Origin: Elgaria multicarinata webbii
Taxonomy: Eukaryota; Chordata; Lepidosauria; Squamata; Anguidae
Direction of reading: 5' to 3'
Length of the DNA stretch: 64,000 bases
Assembly: GCF_023053635.1 (NCBI RefSeq)
Contig: NC_086179.1
Coordinates: 2,494,001-2,558,000, forward strand
Shown: positions 13,390-25,119 of the stretch, one piece after another
Layout: every line of letters begins with the position of its first letter
Position numbering within the stretch: the first letter of the stretch is position 1
Made by a program: the position numbers and the translations under genes
Notes under the pieces: model-generated
Seen by the model: only the letters and a program-made list of their open reading frames with translations
Told to the model about the DNA's origin: nothing
Database searches by the model: none

Positions 13390-13585
13390 TAGAAACATTA
13401 AGAACATCAGAAGAGCCCTGAGGCTGGATCAGACCAAGGGTCCATCTAGTCCAGCACTGTGTTCACACAGGGGCCAACCAGCCATCGGCCAGGGACCCAC
13501 AAGCAGGACACGGGGCAACAGCACCCTCCCGCCCATGTTCCCCAGCAACTGATGCACACTGGCTTACTGCCTCAAATACTGGAGG
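13390..13585. repeat. Interspersed 'aacatcagaagagccctga' repeat
   Basis: Starts agaacatcagaagagccctg, continues tccatctagtccagcactgt and ends near cttactgcctcaaatactgg. Same family as 45355-45560 and 57045-57190. Class uncertain. Confidence 0.6.
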
Positions 13586-13756
13586 TAGCACACAATTCTT
13601 CCTGGCCAGCTGAGAAGAGAGGCAGAAGCAAAGGGAGCCCCACAAATGCTGCTGCCTTCTCTTTTCCGCCTTGTGGCTCCCCTGGCTCACAGAGCAGTGT
13701 GTCACTGGCTCATTTACAGATTTTCATATACTGCTCTCTCTCTCTAACAACATTCC

Positions 13757-14218
13757 TGAGCAAAAAAAAGAAAAAGGGATTGAAGTCCAGAGGCGGGCAA
13801 CCAGGATGATGAGGGGTCTGGAAACAAAGCCCTATGAAGAGAAACTGAAAGAACTGGAGAAGAGAAGGTTGAGGGGAGACATGACAGCACTCTTTAAATA
13901 CTTAAAAGGTTGTCACACAGAGGAGGGCCAGGATCTCTTCTCGATCCTCCCAGAGTGCAGGACACGGAATAATGGGCTCAAGTTAAAGGAAGCCAGATTC
14001 CAGCTGGACATCAGGAAAAACTTCCTGACTGTTAGAGCAGTACGACAATGGAACCAGTGACCTAGGGAGGTGGTGGGCTCTCCCACACTAGAGGCCTTCA
14101 AGAGGCAGCTGGACAAGCATCTGTCAGGGATGGATTCCTGCCTTGAGCAGGGGGTTGGACTCGATGGCCTTGTAGGCCCCTTCCAACTCTGCTATCCTAT
14201 GATTCTATGACTCTATGA
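13757..14218 (+). repeat. CR1 LINE 3' end
   Basis: Encodes [20 protein letters not shown] and the downstream CR1 C terminus, then the 3' UTR and ATTCTATGA units. Confidence 0.9.
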
Positions 14219-14245
14219 AACACAAAATAATCATATTTAAAATCA

Positions 14246-14590
14246 GAGTGTCATCAGACCAGCATTTTATTGCACGCAAGCTACTGCCCACTTATGGATG
14301 TTTCTGTATCCTTTAGACAACCTTGTCCGCTTCCTGCATGCCTCCCAGTCCTTCCTGCCTGTTTTCCATCACAAAACACCCCCCTTTTAATCTGACTTTA
14401 AAAAAAAACACGGAATGTGCTGCCATCTCCTGCTGTTTGCACGATAAGCACCCCTGAATGGTCCACGTGATTTTTGTTTAATTCCTCGTTCTTCTCCTGG
14501 TAGAAAGAGGAAGTATTGTGTGACAGGAGCAGGGGTGGAGAAACGACAGTAGGGAACCACGATTTCCCCCCATCTGATGACGCTCTCAGA
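14246..14590. mobile_element. MITE with GAGCGTCATCAGA-type terminal inverted repeats
   Basis: Left end gagtgtcatcagaccagc, right end catctgatgacgctctc. Relatives: 16578-17150, 48167-48480 and 53811-54179. The shared interior includes ttttattgcacgc, a tgctgccatctcctgctg-like segment and cttcctcttt-like sequence. Confidence 0.7.
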
Positions 14591-14879
14591 TTGTGACAAA
14601 CAACCACGCAAACGCACGGTCAGTCAAAGAAGGCTTGTTCGAATTAAACTCTCGTCAGCAGGTACGGAAAACAAAGCAAAGTAATTGCTTGCCTGACTTC
14701 AATTAGCTGGGAGTTCCATAGAGGGGGAGCCAAAACACCAGGGGGTCTCCCCCAAATGGACTCCAGATGGACCAGAGGTCCATGTAGAAGACCCACCAGG
14801 GGTGCCTGTTCTGATGACCTCAGTGACCAGGCAGGCTGATCCAGAAGAATGTGCTCCCCCAAAGTGTTTTGACTCGAAG

Positions 14880-15255
14880 TGAGGCAGGTGGCTACTAGGA
14901 GGAGGGCCTTCTCCACTGTGGCACCCCGGTTGTGGAATGAGCTCCCCAGAGAGGTCCGCCTGGCGCCTACACTGTACTCCTTTCGTCGCCAGCTGAAGAC
15001 CTTTTTATTCTCTCAATATTTTAACACTTAATTTTAACTTAAATTTAAATTTTACTGTATTAACTCTGTGTTTTAATCTTATATCAATTTTGCTGCGTGG
15101 TTTTTATCCTGGTTGTGCTTTTTATACTGTATTTTGTAATTGTGCTTTTAACATGTTGGTTGTTTTATGATGGTTTTAACTTTTGTGAACTGCCCAGAGA
15201 GCTTCGGCTAGTGGGCAGTATAAAAATGTAATAAATAAATAAATAAATAAATTTG
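14880..15255 (+). repeat. L2 LINE 3' end
   Basis: Starts in the conserved gtggaatgagctccccagag segment (RLWNELP-type C terminus) and ends with agagagcttcggct plus an (AATA)n tail. Confidence 0.85.
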
Positions 15256-15259
15256 GGCG

Positions 15260-16120
15260 ACTCTAGATTTTTAAAAGAGAGGGGGAAAGAGGCGCTGCCC
15301 TCTGCAACATGGTCTCTATCCCCACGCTTGGGATGTCTCTCTGTTTGGGGCCTTGTGATGAGAGAGAGGAATCTCGGGGAGAATTCGTCGCTTGCTCAAA
15401 CCTGAAAGGGTCACAGGGAGCAGGGTGGTGGTGGTGTCCTTGCAAGTTGGCACCAAGCCGCACCAGGAGGCCACATGCACCCAGCGCCAGCGTGCCCGAC
15501 TTGGACGGAGCCCTAGGGCCTCACTCCTCCCATTCCAAAATGTCATTTGGGTAACCAGGGCGCTTCGTCTTTCCCAAGCAGCCACTTGCGACACAGGGAG
15601 GCACCAGCAGCAAGCCAGCCCCTGTGGAGCTGAACGGAGATGGTTTGCCAAGAGCACCGTGGAAGCCCCTCGTTTGCCTCGGCTGGGTGGTGCAGGAGAC
15701 TTTGAACTGCTGCCCATGTAAAGAGCTTTGCAGAGTCCACTGCAAAGTACAACAGCAGCGGGAAAGGAAAGGTGAGCAGAGGACACGGACGGACGGCTGG
15801 GATTCAGCCGGGGAAGCGGCAGAGGGCCAATCCTCATCGTCGCTGGCTTCTGGATCGCTCGTGCTTCAGTACTACCAGCTGGAGCCGGAGTAGAGGGTTT
15901 TTGGCTTGCAGGGGGAAAAGGATCTTGAATATTGTGATCAGACGACTGTGGTAAGAGCCAGGGTGTTGGGACAGCGATGAGCTGGGGAGAGAGATGAGGC
16001 TCCGGGGGATTTTTGGGAACTCAAGAGTAGCCTGTACAAATCAAACGCATGTGCTCCTGAAACAGCCCCTGTTCCGCACCACCACCAATACTGCCAGTTA
16101 TGCACGTTGGCTTTGCACGT
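15260..16120. other. Single-copy-looking intergenic sequence
   Basis: No known repeat was recognised in about 860 bases. A donor-like aaaggtgagc at 15769-15778 ends an open frame from 15555, and a 173-codon open frame lies on the minus strand. Neither resembles a known protein. This could be a regulatory or untranslated-exon region upstream of TYMP. Confidence 0.35.
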
Positions 16121-16126
16121 TGGGTC

Positions 16127-16548
16127 TGGAAACAAAGCCCTATGAGGAGAGACTGAAAGAACTGGGCAGGTTTAGCCTGGAGAAGAGAAGATTGAGGGGA
16201 GACATGAGAGCACTCTTCAAATACTTAAAAGGTTGTCACACAGAGGAGGGCCAGGATCTCTTCTCGATCCTCCCAGAGTGCAGGACACGGAATAACGGGC
16301 TCAAGTTAAAGGAAGCCAGATTCTGGCTGGACATCAGGAAAAACTTCCTGACTGTTAGAGTAGTATGACAATGGAATCAGTTACCTAGGGAGGTTGTGGG
16401 CTCTCCCACACTAGAGGCCTTCAAGAGGCAGCTGGACAACCCTCTGTCGGGGATGCTTTAGGGTGGATTCCTGCATTGAGCAGGGGGTTGGACTCGATGG
16501 CCTTGTAGGCCACTTCCAACTCTGCGATTCTATGATTCTATGATTCTA
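16127..16548 (+). repeat. CR1 LINE 3' end
   Basis: Encodes [20 protein letters not shown] and the rest of the CR1 C terminus, then the 3' UTR with ATGATTCT repeats. Confidence 0.9.
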
Positions 16549-16577
16549 GTTCCATTTTAGCCAACCGGGTGAGCTCA

Positions 16578-17150
16578 GGGCTTCATCAGATGAGTGATTT
16601 ATTGAACACTCGCTACTATCCAACTTACAGATGTTCGTGTGTCCTTTAGTCAATGACATCCGCTTCCTGCTCCTTTCACTCATTTTTCCATCGCAAAATA
16701 GACCCCTTTTAATCTGACTTTTTTTTTAATGGAATGTGCCGCGATCCCTTATTATTATTATTAGTATTAGTATTATTATTTATTTATTTATATAGCACCA
16801 TCAATGTACACTTGCACACTTGCTGTGTGCAGGAAAAGCGGCGTGATAAAAAACGCCCCGTGAATGGGCCACGTGGTCATTGCTGCTTCCTCTTTCCCCT
16901 CCAGGCAATGGAACCAGTGACCTAGGGAGGTTGTGAGCTCTCCCACACTAGAGGCATTCAAGAGGCAGCTGGACAAGCATCTGTCAGGGATGCTTTAGGG
17001 TGGATTCCTGCATTGAGCAGGGGTTGGACTCAATGGCCTTGTAGGCCCCTTCCAACTCTAATATTCTATGATTCTATGATTCTATAATGAAGGGCAAAAG
17101 TGGGGGCGGGGAAGCAACGGTAAGGAAATGCGATTTCCCCCTGTGTGATG
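16578..17150. mobile_element. GAGCGTCATCAGA-type MITE split by L2 tail and CR1
   Basis: The left part starts gggcttcatcagatgagtga and the right part ends tgtgatgacgctc. An L2 tail (16765-16805) and a CR1 3' end (16908-17086) lie between them, so both inserted later. Confidence 0.65.
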
Positions 17151-17754
17151 ACGCTCAAAATCCTTCAAAGAAATTTCGTCATCTTATTATATAGTTCATT
17201 GAAATTTCTCTTTCATCTCCGGGGCTACCTGCAAATTCATTTCAAACTTTGATATGTGCAAAATTTCAGTGACAGACACCTTATTGTCCAAGTTGTCCCA
17301 CCTCCCGTTATCGCTAGATGAAGTTTGAGCTGAGCCGGCTTTGGTCCTCTGCCAACACCTAGGGCAGAAGGGCAAAGATCACAGGACCAGCATGAACCCT
17401 GCTGTCTCCATAATCCAATATTGAAAATCAAGCCAAAACACCCCTCCAATTTTAAAGCCCTTCATTGTTTGGGAAAAGTACCCCCACCCTCCACATGACT
17501 TGACTTTCTGCCTCTATCCCATGTGAAATGATTTGCTGTTTTTCATTCATTTTATATCATTCCATTCTATTTCTCATGACCCCCAACATGAAACCTGCCT
17601 CTTTCACAGCTGCATGGCCCAGTGTTTACACTGGACTAACCACCAAAACCCCAAGATATTTTTCTTTGAACAGACGTCACCAACTCAGACCATATCAGTT
17701 TAAATATGAAGGTGGTATTTTTTGCTCCTATATTATAATTACAATGCATCACAT

Positions 17755-17825
17755 TTATTTATTTATTTATTTATTTATTACATTTTTATACCGCCCAATA
17801 GCCAAAGCTCTCTGGGCGGTTTAGA
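17755..17825 (-). repeat. L2 3' tail
   Basis: (TTTA)n followed by accgcccaatagccaaagct and ctctgggcggttt. The 17150-17750 sequence before it holds nothing recognised. Confidence 0.75.
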
Positions 17826-17949
17826 TGCCATTTGCCATTTAGATGCCCATTCTCCCACTTTGAAGAGATCCTTTCGGAACTTTTCCGCAATTCCCCCCTT
17901 TTGTTTTAACCATTCTAAATAATTTGGTGTCTTCAGCAAAACTGGCCAT

Positions 17950-18660
17950 GGCCTAATCTACACCAAGCAGGATATTGCACTATGAAAGTAGTCTGAAAGC
18001 GGTCTGTGGTCTGTGTCAAGAGGCCCCAACAGTTGTCAGTGCACTTCAATATCGCTATACTGCTTTCATATCGCTTTCATGGCACAATATCTGATGTAAG
18101 TGATAATAAAGGGCTTTTCTTTCCTTGTTGCTGTAAACTAATCCGCCCCAAGTATTTTGCCTCAAGCCTTATATGGTCAACGCTTGCTCAAGGCATACGA
18201 ACACTATGCTTAGCTGGCAAAGGGCCAATAGGCATTGGCTATTTGCGCGCGCACCTTATGTACATAGTATATATACATCGGCTACATCTTGTAGGGCGTT
18301 ATTCGGTTCCGTGTACTCACTGCTTGTGTGCGTTTTGCCTAACCTTGTATTGATACAATAAACACCAACTTAATTGGATTAAGTTTCGTCTCTCCTGTTT
18401 GATTGTCCGGTTGGACACGAACCCCCATCATCCACATCAATTGGCGAGCCAGCCAGGAGGACAAAGTCCGACCGAGGAAGGTCGGCCGCCGGACCCGTCC
18501 GGGGTCCCTCATCAGGCTAGCCGCAGAGTGATTTCCTCCTGGGACGCCGGACCACTCGGGTCGCCGATTCCAACCTCCACAAGGGACATCCTCCTGACAG
18601 GGGAGACGAACCCCCTATCATCCACATCGTATCCTGTTGGTGTAGATCTGGCCTGTAAAA
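17950..18660. mobile_element. Palindromic MITE (aatctacaccaagcaggata family) split by an LTR fossil
   Basis: The left part 17953-18091 begins cctaatctacaccaagcagg; the right part 18630-18655 is tatcctgttggtgtagatct. Intact relatives lie at 45090-45275, 52138-52332 and 60498-60720. The LTR element sits between them with a 4-bp duplication. Confidence 0.75.
18092..18629 (+). mobile_element. Fossil LTR retroelement remnant (LTR plus leader), retrovirus-like
   Basis: A 348-bp LTR at 18092-18439 begins TGATG and contains a CCAAT-like box, a TATA-like tatatatac and an AATAAA. A leader-like stretch from 18440 starts attggcgagccagcc, resembling a primer-binding region. It ends in a short repeat of the LTR terminus (about 18605-18629). 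TATC flanks both sides. No capsid, polymerase or envelope region remains, so this is a broken remnant. It is younger than the MITE that contains it. Family assignment beyond 'retrovirus-like LTR' is uncertain. Confidence 0.65.
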
Positions 18661-19310
18661 TACAAAAGGCTCCTCTTCAAAAAGGAAACCTTTCTCCCCA
18701 TGTTGGAGGTAGCGCGGGGCATTCCAGTGGTCATCTAATGCCCCCGGAGTGGCTCCGAGTAAGGACAGACCAGTGGAAGAGCTGGGCTGCCCTCATTCTG
18801 TCTGGAAAAGTCAAGTCACCTAACCAGTGCTGCAGAGATTTGGAGCCACAAAGAAGACGTCAAGACATCCCCCTGGTGCTCAAACACACATCCGTGGTCC
18901 CAGAAACCTTTAATCCATTGCCTTTTACACTGGGCTCCAGTTAGTGCATCTACTAAAAAGCAAAACAGATTCACAAGCCTGAAGTTTGCCCACCCTGGGC
19001 TACGGAGGGAAGGGCATTTAAGGAGAGCGAGCCCAGGCTGGGCTTTGTGGTTTCAGGCTTTGTGCCCAGAAGTCGAGCCCTGGCACGCTTAGCTAAACCA
19101 AAACGTTCAAATGGGTGATGAATCTGAACAGTAATCCGTTGGATTGTGTTGCATTCAGGTCTCCTTGGCCCCACCAATGGTTAGCCGCAGCATTTTTTTT
19201 CTACCAAAGAACATGACTGATATCGCAAACGCCTTGCAGTGTCCAAGTGCCTTTTCTGTTCTCTTGCAGTAGGACTTGCAGTAGAGAAGACCTGGAGACA
19301 TCCCAGTAGA
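18661..19310. other. Intergenic sequence, nothing recognised
   Basis: No conserved coding signal or repeat ends seen. Confidence 0.45.
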
Positions 19311-19315
19311 GGAGC

Positions 19316-19864
19316 TCAACAAGGCCCCCAAAGAGCTGGGTGGTGGGTGCAGATAGGTCGAGCAAGGAAATTACGTAACCCCTGTTTCTTTGTAAACTTT
19401 ACTTTCCCATGTGGGCCACTGACGTCCTTTCCTTTTTTTTTATGTACAGTAATATTGTCTGTCAAAAAATGTTCATGGGCGTAGTCTTCGTTGAGGTCCT
19501 CCTCCTCTTCCTCCTCCTCTTCTTCCTCCAGAACCTCTCTTAAACCCTCCTCTTCTCTCCTCCTCTTCAGCTGAGAAGACGTTCTGGACATCTCCAGAGG
19601 GAGCTCCAGGAATTCAGCTCCTGGCTTTCGTACCACAGGAAAGATCTCAGCACTGACAGGCAAGTGCTCCAAGTGTGGACGGTGGACCCAGGCATGCTGA
19701 GCAGCCTCGGAGGAGACCCCTTTGGGTGGGAAGGGCGGTTGGCTGATGCCACCTTGAAATGGCCGGGGTCCCTGTCTGGCTGCCTCATCCTGGGTCCATG
19801 CCATCATTCCCCCTTTTGGATTTCTCCTCCTCCTTGGCCCATGCTGATCTGCCTGCAGCTCCAT
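19316..19864 (-). other. 182-codon open frame with a Glu tract, unrecognised
   Basis: The frame has basic patches (QLKRRREEEGLREVL), an uninterrupted run of about ten Glu, then DLNEDYAHEHFLTDNITVHK and GKVKFTKKQGLRNFLARP. Composition around the acid tract is protein-like, and the region is not a recognised repeat. No splice sites, start context or homology that I recognise support a gene. It might be part of an old transposase or host gene remnant, or chance. Confidence 0.25.
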
Positions 19865-20027
19865 TTCAGCCCCATCACTGGCAGCACTGAGTTCTCCCCC
19901 TTCCTCTTCCTCTCCGAATTTGAATATAAAAGACGTCCAAACTCAATGCTGCTCCTGCAGCATTATGGGAGGGCTTCCAAGGAGGACTTTACAGTGTCCC
20001 TGCTGGAGGGACAGCGAGAGCGTCATC

Positions 20028-21299
20028 AGACAGGGCTCCTGTATCTTTAACAGTTGTATTGAAGAGAGAATTTCAGCAGGTGTCATTTGTATATATGGGG
20101 AACCTGGTGAAATTCCCTCTTCATCAGCACAGTTAAAGCTGCAGGTGGTTAAATTATAGGCAATTAGAACAATGGACTAAAAAGTGGGTTAGAGATAATG
20201 GAGAGTGTAGAGAATTAACAAAGTTTGAAGAATTAATAGTTAAGAAAGATAAGGAAAGGGAGAAAAGAACAGTCTTAAAAGGGTTGATGAGTGAAATATA
20301 TAGAATATTGGTGGAGGAAGGGACGGTGGATAAATCGGGTAAAATGGTTTGGGAGACAGATTTGAAGGTACAAATAGGACAACAGGGTTGGGAGGGATTA
20401 TGGAAACAAAGAGCGTTGAGAAATATGTCAGTAAGAATAAAAGAGAATTATTATAAAATTGTATGGAGGTGGTACCTAACTCCGGTTAGATTGAATAAGA
20501 TAAACAATCAGCAATCAGAAAATTGTTGGAGAGGTTGTGGAGTTAAAGGAACGTATTTGCATATGTGGTGGGAATGTAACTATGTTCAGAAATTGTGGAA
20601 GATGGTGTTTTTGGAGATTGAAGAAATTGTGGAAATGAAGATAGAAAGAACACCAAAAGTTGCATTGCTATCACTATTTGAAGAAGATTTTAAATGTAAA
20701 AAGGAAATTAAGAAACTGATAACGAATTTGTTGATTGCAGCAAGATTAATTGTAGCTAGGAACTGGAAGATTCAAGGGGGATATTCTATTGAAGAATGGT
20801 ATAAAGAAGTATGGGATATAGCTATTAATGATAAATTAACAAGTAATATTAAATGGAGAAGAGGTATAGCTAAATCAAATGATTTTGAAGGAATTTGGAA
20901 ACAGTTCCTAGTGTTTGTGTTTTCTAAGGGAAGTGGGAAACCACCAGCAGAAGAAAGTATGAGATTTTGGAATCAGGAATGAGATCCCGGGTGGGGGGGT
21001 GCACTTGTAGGTTTTATTTGATTATGTTATTAAGATAAGATATTTTGTATTCAAAATTGAACATTATGCAGTATGTTGTTGTGGTTGTTGTTTTTATGTG
21101 AATGTAATGTGTATGTTTAAGTATTGTAGAAAATAATAATAATAAAAAAAAGCTGCAGGTGCCCTGCCCTCTTTGAAATCCGGTCACTCTAGTATAGCTC
21201 CTGCACTTTAACTGTTGTGATGAAGAGGGAGTTTCACCAGGTTCTCCATATATACAAATGAGATCTGCTGAAATTCCCTTTTCTACGCAACTGTTAAAG
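20028..21299. mobile_element. TAGGGTGACC-family MITE, left end lost, split by an L1
   Basis: Family sequence begins at cagggctcctgtatctttaa. The left TIR is missing and is replaced by gagcgtcatcagac, the end of a different MITE family. An L1 copy occupies 20148-21148. The MITE resumes at 21149 and stops where the next MITE begins at 21300. Confidence 0.7.
20148..21148 (+). mobile_element. L1 LINE, 5'-truncated, ORF2 C-terminal region
   Basis: Encodes the L1 ORF2 end without interruption from 20284: KVQIGQQGWEGLWKQRALRN, the Cys/His cluster around CWRGCGVKGTYLHMWWECNY, and KGSGKPPAEESMRFW before a stop at 20980-20982. A poly-A-like tail follows. AAAGCTGCAGGTG flanks both sides (20135-20147 and 21149-21161). 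Confidence 0.9.
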
Positions 21300-21619
21300 T
21301 AGGGTGACCCTATGAAAAGGAGGACAGGGCTCCTGTATCTTAAACAATTGCATAGAAAAGGGAATTTCAGCAGGTGTCATTTGTATATATGGAGAACCTG
21401 GTAAAATTCTGTTTTCATCACAACAGTTAAAGCTGCAGGAGCTATACTAGAGTGACCAGATTTAAAAGAAGGCAGGGCTCCTGCAGCTTTAACTGTGGTG
21501 ATGAAGAGGGAATTTCACTAGGTTCTCCATATATACAAATGACACCTGCTGAAATTCCCTTTTCTATGCAACTGTTAAAGATACAGGAGCCCTGTCCTCC
21601 TTTTCATAGGGTCACCCTA
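21300..21619. mobile_element. Palindromic hAT-like MITE, TAGGGTGACC family
   Basis: Complete copy from tagggtgaccctatg to catagggtcacccta, abutting the previous damaged copy. The flanks (TGTTAAAG and TTAAATAT) do not match well. Confidence 0.85.
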
Positions 21620-21700
21620 TTAAATATATGAGTGCTGTCCCCTGAAACACTTCATTTGGAATGTCTCCTACTCACTTGGAAATGTGAAGAAATTCCCCCC

Positions 21701-21703
<3 letters not shown>

Positions 21704-21777
<74 letters not shown>
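21704..21777. repeat. (CT)n(CA)n compound microsatellite
   Basis: About 21 CT units followed by about 15 CA units. Confidence 0.95.
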
Positions 21778-21778
<1 letters not shown>

Positions 21779-21894
21779 TTTTGCAACACTGGAAATGTAT
21801 TGCCAGAGGCGTAGCCCTGTTCTTCTGTTGCAGCAACACCAGCCAAGGGGCTTGTGGCAGTTTAAAAACTGATGAAATACACAAGTGTCCACAA

Positions 21895-21951
21895 AAGACA
21901 CTTTGTGAACCGCCCAGAGAGCTCCGGCTATTGGGCAGTATAGAAACGGAA

Positions 21952-21982
<31 letters not shown>

Positions 21983-21985
21983 ATA
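21895..21985 (+). repeat. L2 3' tail
   Basis: ttgtgaaccgcccagagagc then attgggcagtatagaaacgg and (AATA)n. The 21990-22995 stretch after it has no recognised gene. Confidence 0.75.
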
Positions 21986-22996
21986 GCTAATGCTAGAATT
22001 AGGGTGCAATCCGATGTGTGTTTAGACAGACAGTAGCCCAACAGCCAGCATTTCCCAGCTAGCATGGTTGGCTAGAGAATGCTGGGAGTTGTTAAAAAGG
22101 ATTAGACAAAGATCATGGACGAACAGGGATCTGTCAGCAGCTGTTAGTCAGGATGACCGTGTTGAACCTCAAAATTCAGGTTCAGCAGCCTGCTATTGTC
22201 ACACCTTGCTAGCCGGTTTCCTGGACTGAAACCAGATCAGAAACCAGATGCTGAACTATAAGCCTTTTGGTCTGATCCAGCAGGGATCTTCTTATTTTCT
22301 TAAGAGTCAATGGGGGATAGGAGATACTTGTTTCACTAAAAAAAGAAAAAAAATGCAGTGAAACCAATAATTAAAGGCTTTCCCTATCAGGAACAAAAGC
22401 TGAGTAATCACTAGCCCGCCTGACCTGCCCCACCTCCCTCCACACCCCACCTGCCGCTCTGAACTGGAAGAAATTAAATGGGCAGAACCTGCAAGCAGAA
22501 AGCTTTTAATTAACACGGCAAGGGACCTTTGCTGAATTGGGCCTACTTGTGAGTAAACTTTATGGAAGGATCTTGGTCATCAGGGAGGGCACTCCTGGAA
22601 AATATCACCCTATGTGAGACCACAGTTTTAATTCACTTCCAGGTAACTGTCGAAAAGCGACCCCGAAGGCCTCTGTGGTAGCAGCCACCCAAGACTCTCT
22701 GGTTAAATGAGATCTAAAACTAGATCATCGGAATCCATGTTCATATTTCTATCTACTGGACTATCCTGGTTCCCAAGTGTTTCTCTGCAGCAGTGAGCTC
22801 AAGGCGCTTACTTTTAAAAAAAGGACGTTGCAGCTGGATGATATTGGGGTGCTGGGTAGTTCCCACAGTATACACTCTGTGGTTCAGGCAACTCTGCATT
22901 GCAGAATTGCAGGGCTCGGGTCTGGCTTATTCCTGGTGCAGAGATTGGTTGACTTGCAAGTTAATGGTGCATAGAAAGGTCATCAGGGAGCCGGTG

Positions 22997-22997
<1 letters not shown>

Positions 22998-23057
<60 letters not shown>

Positions 23058-23072
23058 GATGATGATGATGTA
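22998..23072. repeat. (GA)n(GAT)n microsatellite
   Basis: About 27 GA units followed by six GAT-type units. Confidence 0.95.
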
Positions 23073-23399
23073 GCCATTGACCATGTCGCCATCTTTTTTT
23101 TTCAGGTGATGTCATTCTCAGAAGGCATCAGTGACTCAGGTGATTTCTCCACGTGGCTTCAGGGTCAGCTCAGTTGTGTGCGTGCGTGCAGAGATCTATT
23201 ACTATTCTGTTACCACAGTGAGCAAAGAAAAAGCCCTCATGCAGTGGTCATGGGTGTGGCACCATTGTGGAAGCTTCTTGCTCTCCTGGGCGGAGCTTCA
23301 TCCAAGTCAGGACTCGCTTGAGAAGTGTCATGGAGCCTGTTTCAAATGCTCAGCCTCAGCCCTACCCTGTGCCTGTTTGCATTCTCTTCCCCTCCTTAT

Positions 23400-23550
23400 C
23401 GTTTTACTATGATTTTATTAGATTGTAAGCCTATGCGGCAGAGTCTTGCTATTTACTGTTTTACTCTGTACAGCACCATGTACATTGATGGTGCTATATA
23501 AATAAATAATAATATTAATAATATTAATAATAATAATAATAATAATAATG
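23400..23550 (+). repeat. L2 3' tail with (AAT)n
   Basis: attgtaagcctatgcggcag then gtacagcaccatgtacattg, the complement of the L2 end at 1-80, followed by AAT repeats. The 23560-24400 sequence shows nothing recognised. Confidence 0.8.
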
Positions 23551-24407
23551 ACAGCGTGTTAAAGGATCTCTGAGCACGTGCAGAGTACATTTCCCCTCCT
23601 AACGAGGGTGGGGCTCCTGTACCTTGAACAGTTGGGTGGAGGAGGGAATTTTAGCAAGTGCAGCTTCTCATTCTGCCCCTGCTGAGATCCACCTTCCGAC
23701 ACTGTTGCGTATGGTATACTAGCCTTGCCCACCTCGAGAAGGGAAATATGCACTTTGCACATGCTCTGAAGCACTCCTTGTTCTTGGCTTGAGCCAGGGC
23801 TGATCCCATGTGAGCTCTAGGCACTTTGTAGCCGAGCTTTGCACACACGCAACCCGCTTCCTGTCCGGGAGGGTGGTAGGGTTGCCAGAAGGGCAGAGAA
23901 CAGCAGCTTTTGTGTTAGGAATTAGCCGCTGTCAGCACAGCCCATTTGTTCTGCCTGCTCACTCGGGATGGCCCAGGAGCAAATGTGGGCTCGGAGCCGT
24001 CCCGCCAAGCATCTCTTCCTCTTCCAGGTACAGGCTCAGTGATGGTTGCCACCTTTTTATTTCCATTAGGGCTCCTGTGCCTTGTGAACAGGTACACAGA
24101 AGCTAGAAATTCAGCGGGGCCAGCTCTTCTTCTCATGAAGATGGAGCAATGGGGAAGACTCCACCAGTTGAATATCTGTCTGCTGCGCATCTGTTAGAGG
24201 CATGAGAGCCTGACAGAAGAAAAGGTGGCAAAAGTAGAGCCTGTGCAGAAGCCAGAGCACCCCTGTAGCTGCCTCTATCGATGGACTCTTCCACTTTTAT
24301 TGCTTGTACTTATCTCTCTTTATCCGTATAATCATCATGAGTTGACTTTTATATAAAAACTGCCCTCTTCTTCTCCCAAGCATTCAGCAGCTTATAATGA
24401 GTTTTCA

Positions 24408-24748
24408 TAGAATCATAGAATCATAGACTAGCAGAGTTGGAAGGGGCCTACAAGGCCATGGAGTCCAACCCCCTGCTCAATGCAGGAATCCACCCTAAAG
24501 CATCCCTGACAGAGGGTTGTCCAGCTGCCTCTTGAAGGCCTCTAGTGTGGGAGAGCCCACAACCTCCCTAGGTAACTGGTTCCATTGTCGTACTGCTCTA
24601 ACAGTCAGGAAGTTTTTCCTGATGTCCAGCTGGAATCTGGCTTCCTTTAACTTGAGCCTGTTATTCCGTGTCCTGCACTCTGGGAGGATCGAGAAGAGAT
24701 CCTGGCCCTCCTCTGTGTGACAACCTTTTAAGTATTTGAAGAGTGCAG
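24408..24748 (-). repeat. CR1 LINE 3' end
   Basis: Reversed CR1 tail (tagaatcatagaatcatag) and ORF2 C terminus down to gtgcagttttaat, joined to an L2 tail (24750-24930). Confidence 0.9.
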
Positions 24749-25119
24749 TTTTAATGAGCTGCCTTGGGCTGATGGTTTAAAAAAACATTTTTAGGTATAT
24801 ATTATCTGTGAATATGTTTTTACGCAAATGCTTTCTTGTACTTTATGCAGTGCATTTTAATGGTTTTTCATTTTTGTGAACCACCGGAGAACTTTGGCTA
24901 TGGGGTGGTAGAGATGAAATGAATGAATATAGAGCCAACTGTAGGCTTGACACAGAGTATAAGAGGACAGGTCCCTGCCTCAAGGAGCTTACAATCTAAC
25001 ACAAGGGCATTAATGGAGGAAAGCAGAGTGGGGAGGTGGGGGTGCAACAGGTTGCCATCCTTCCAGTTACACCCAACTAGGGTTAGTTAAAGGCTCAGGT
25101 ACAATGTGCACCTGGATTA

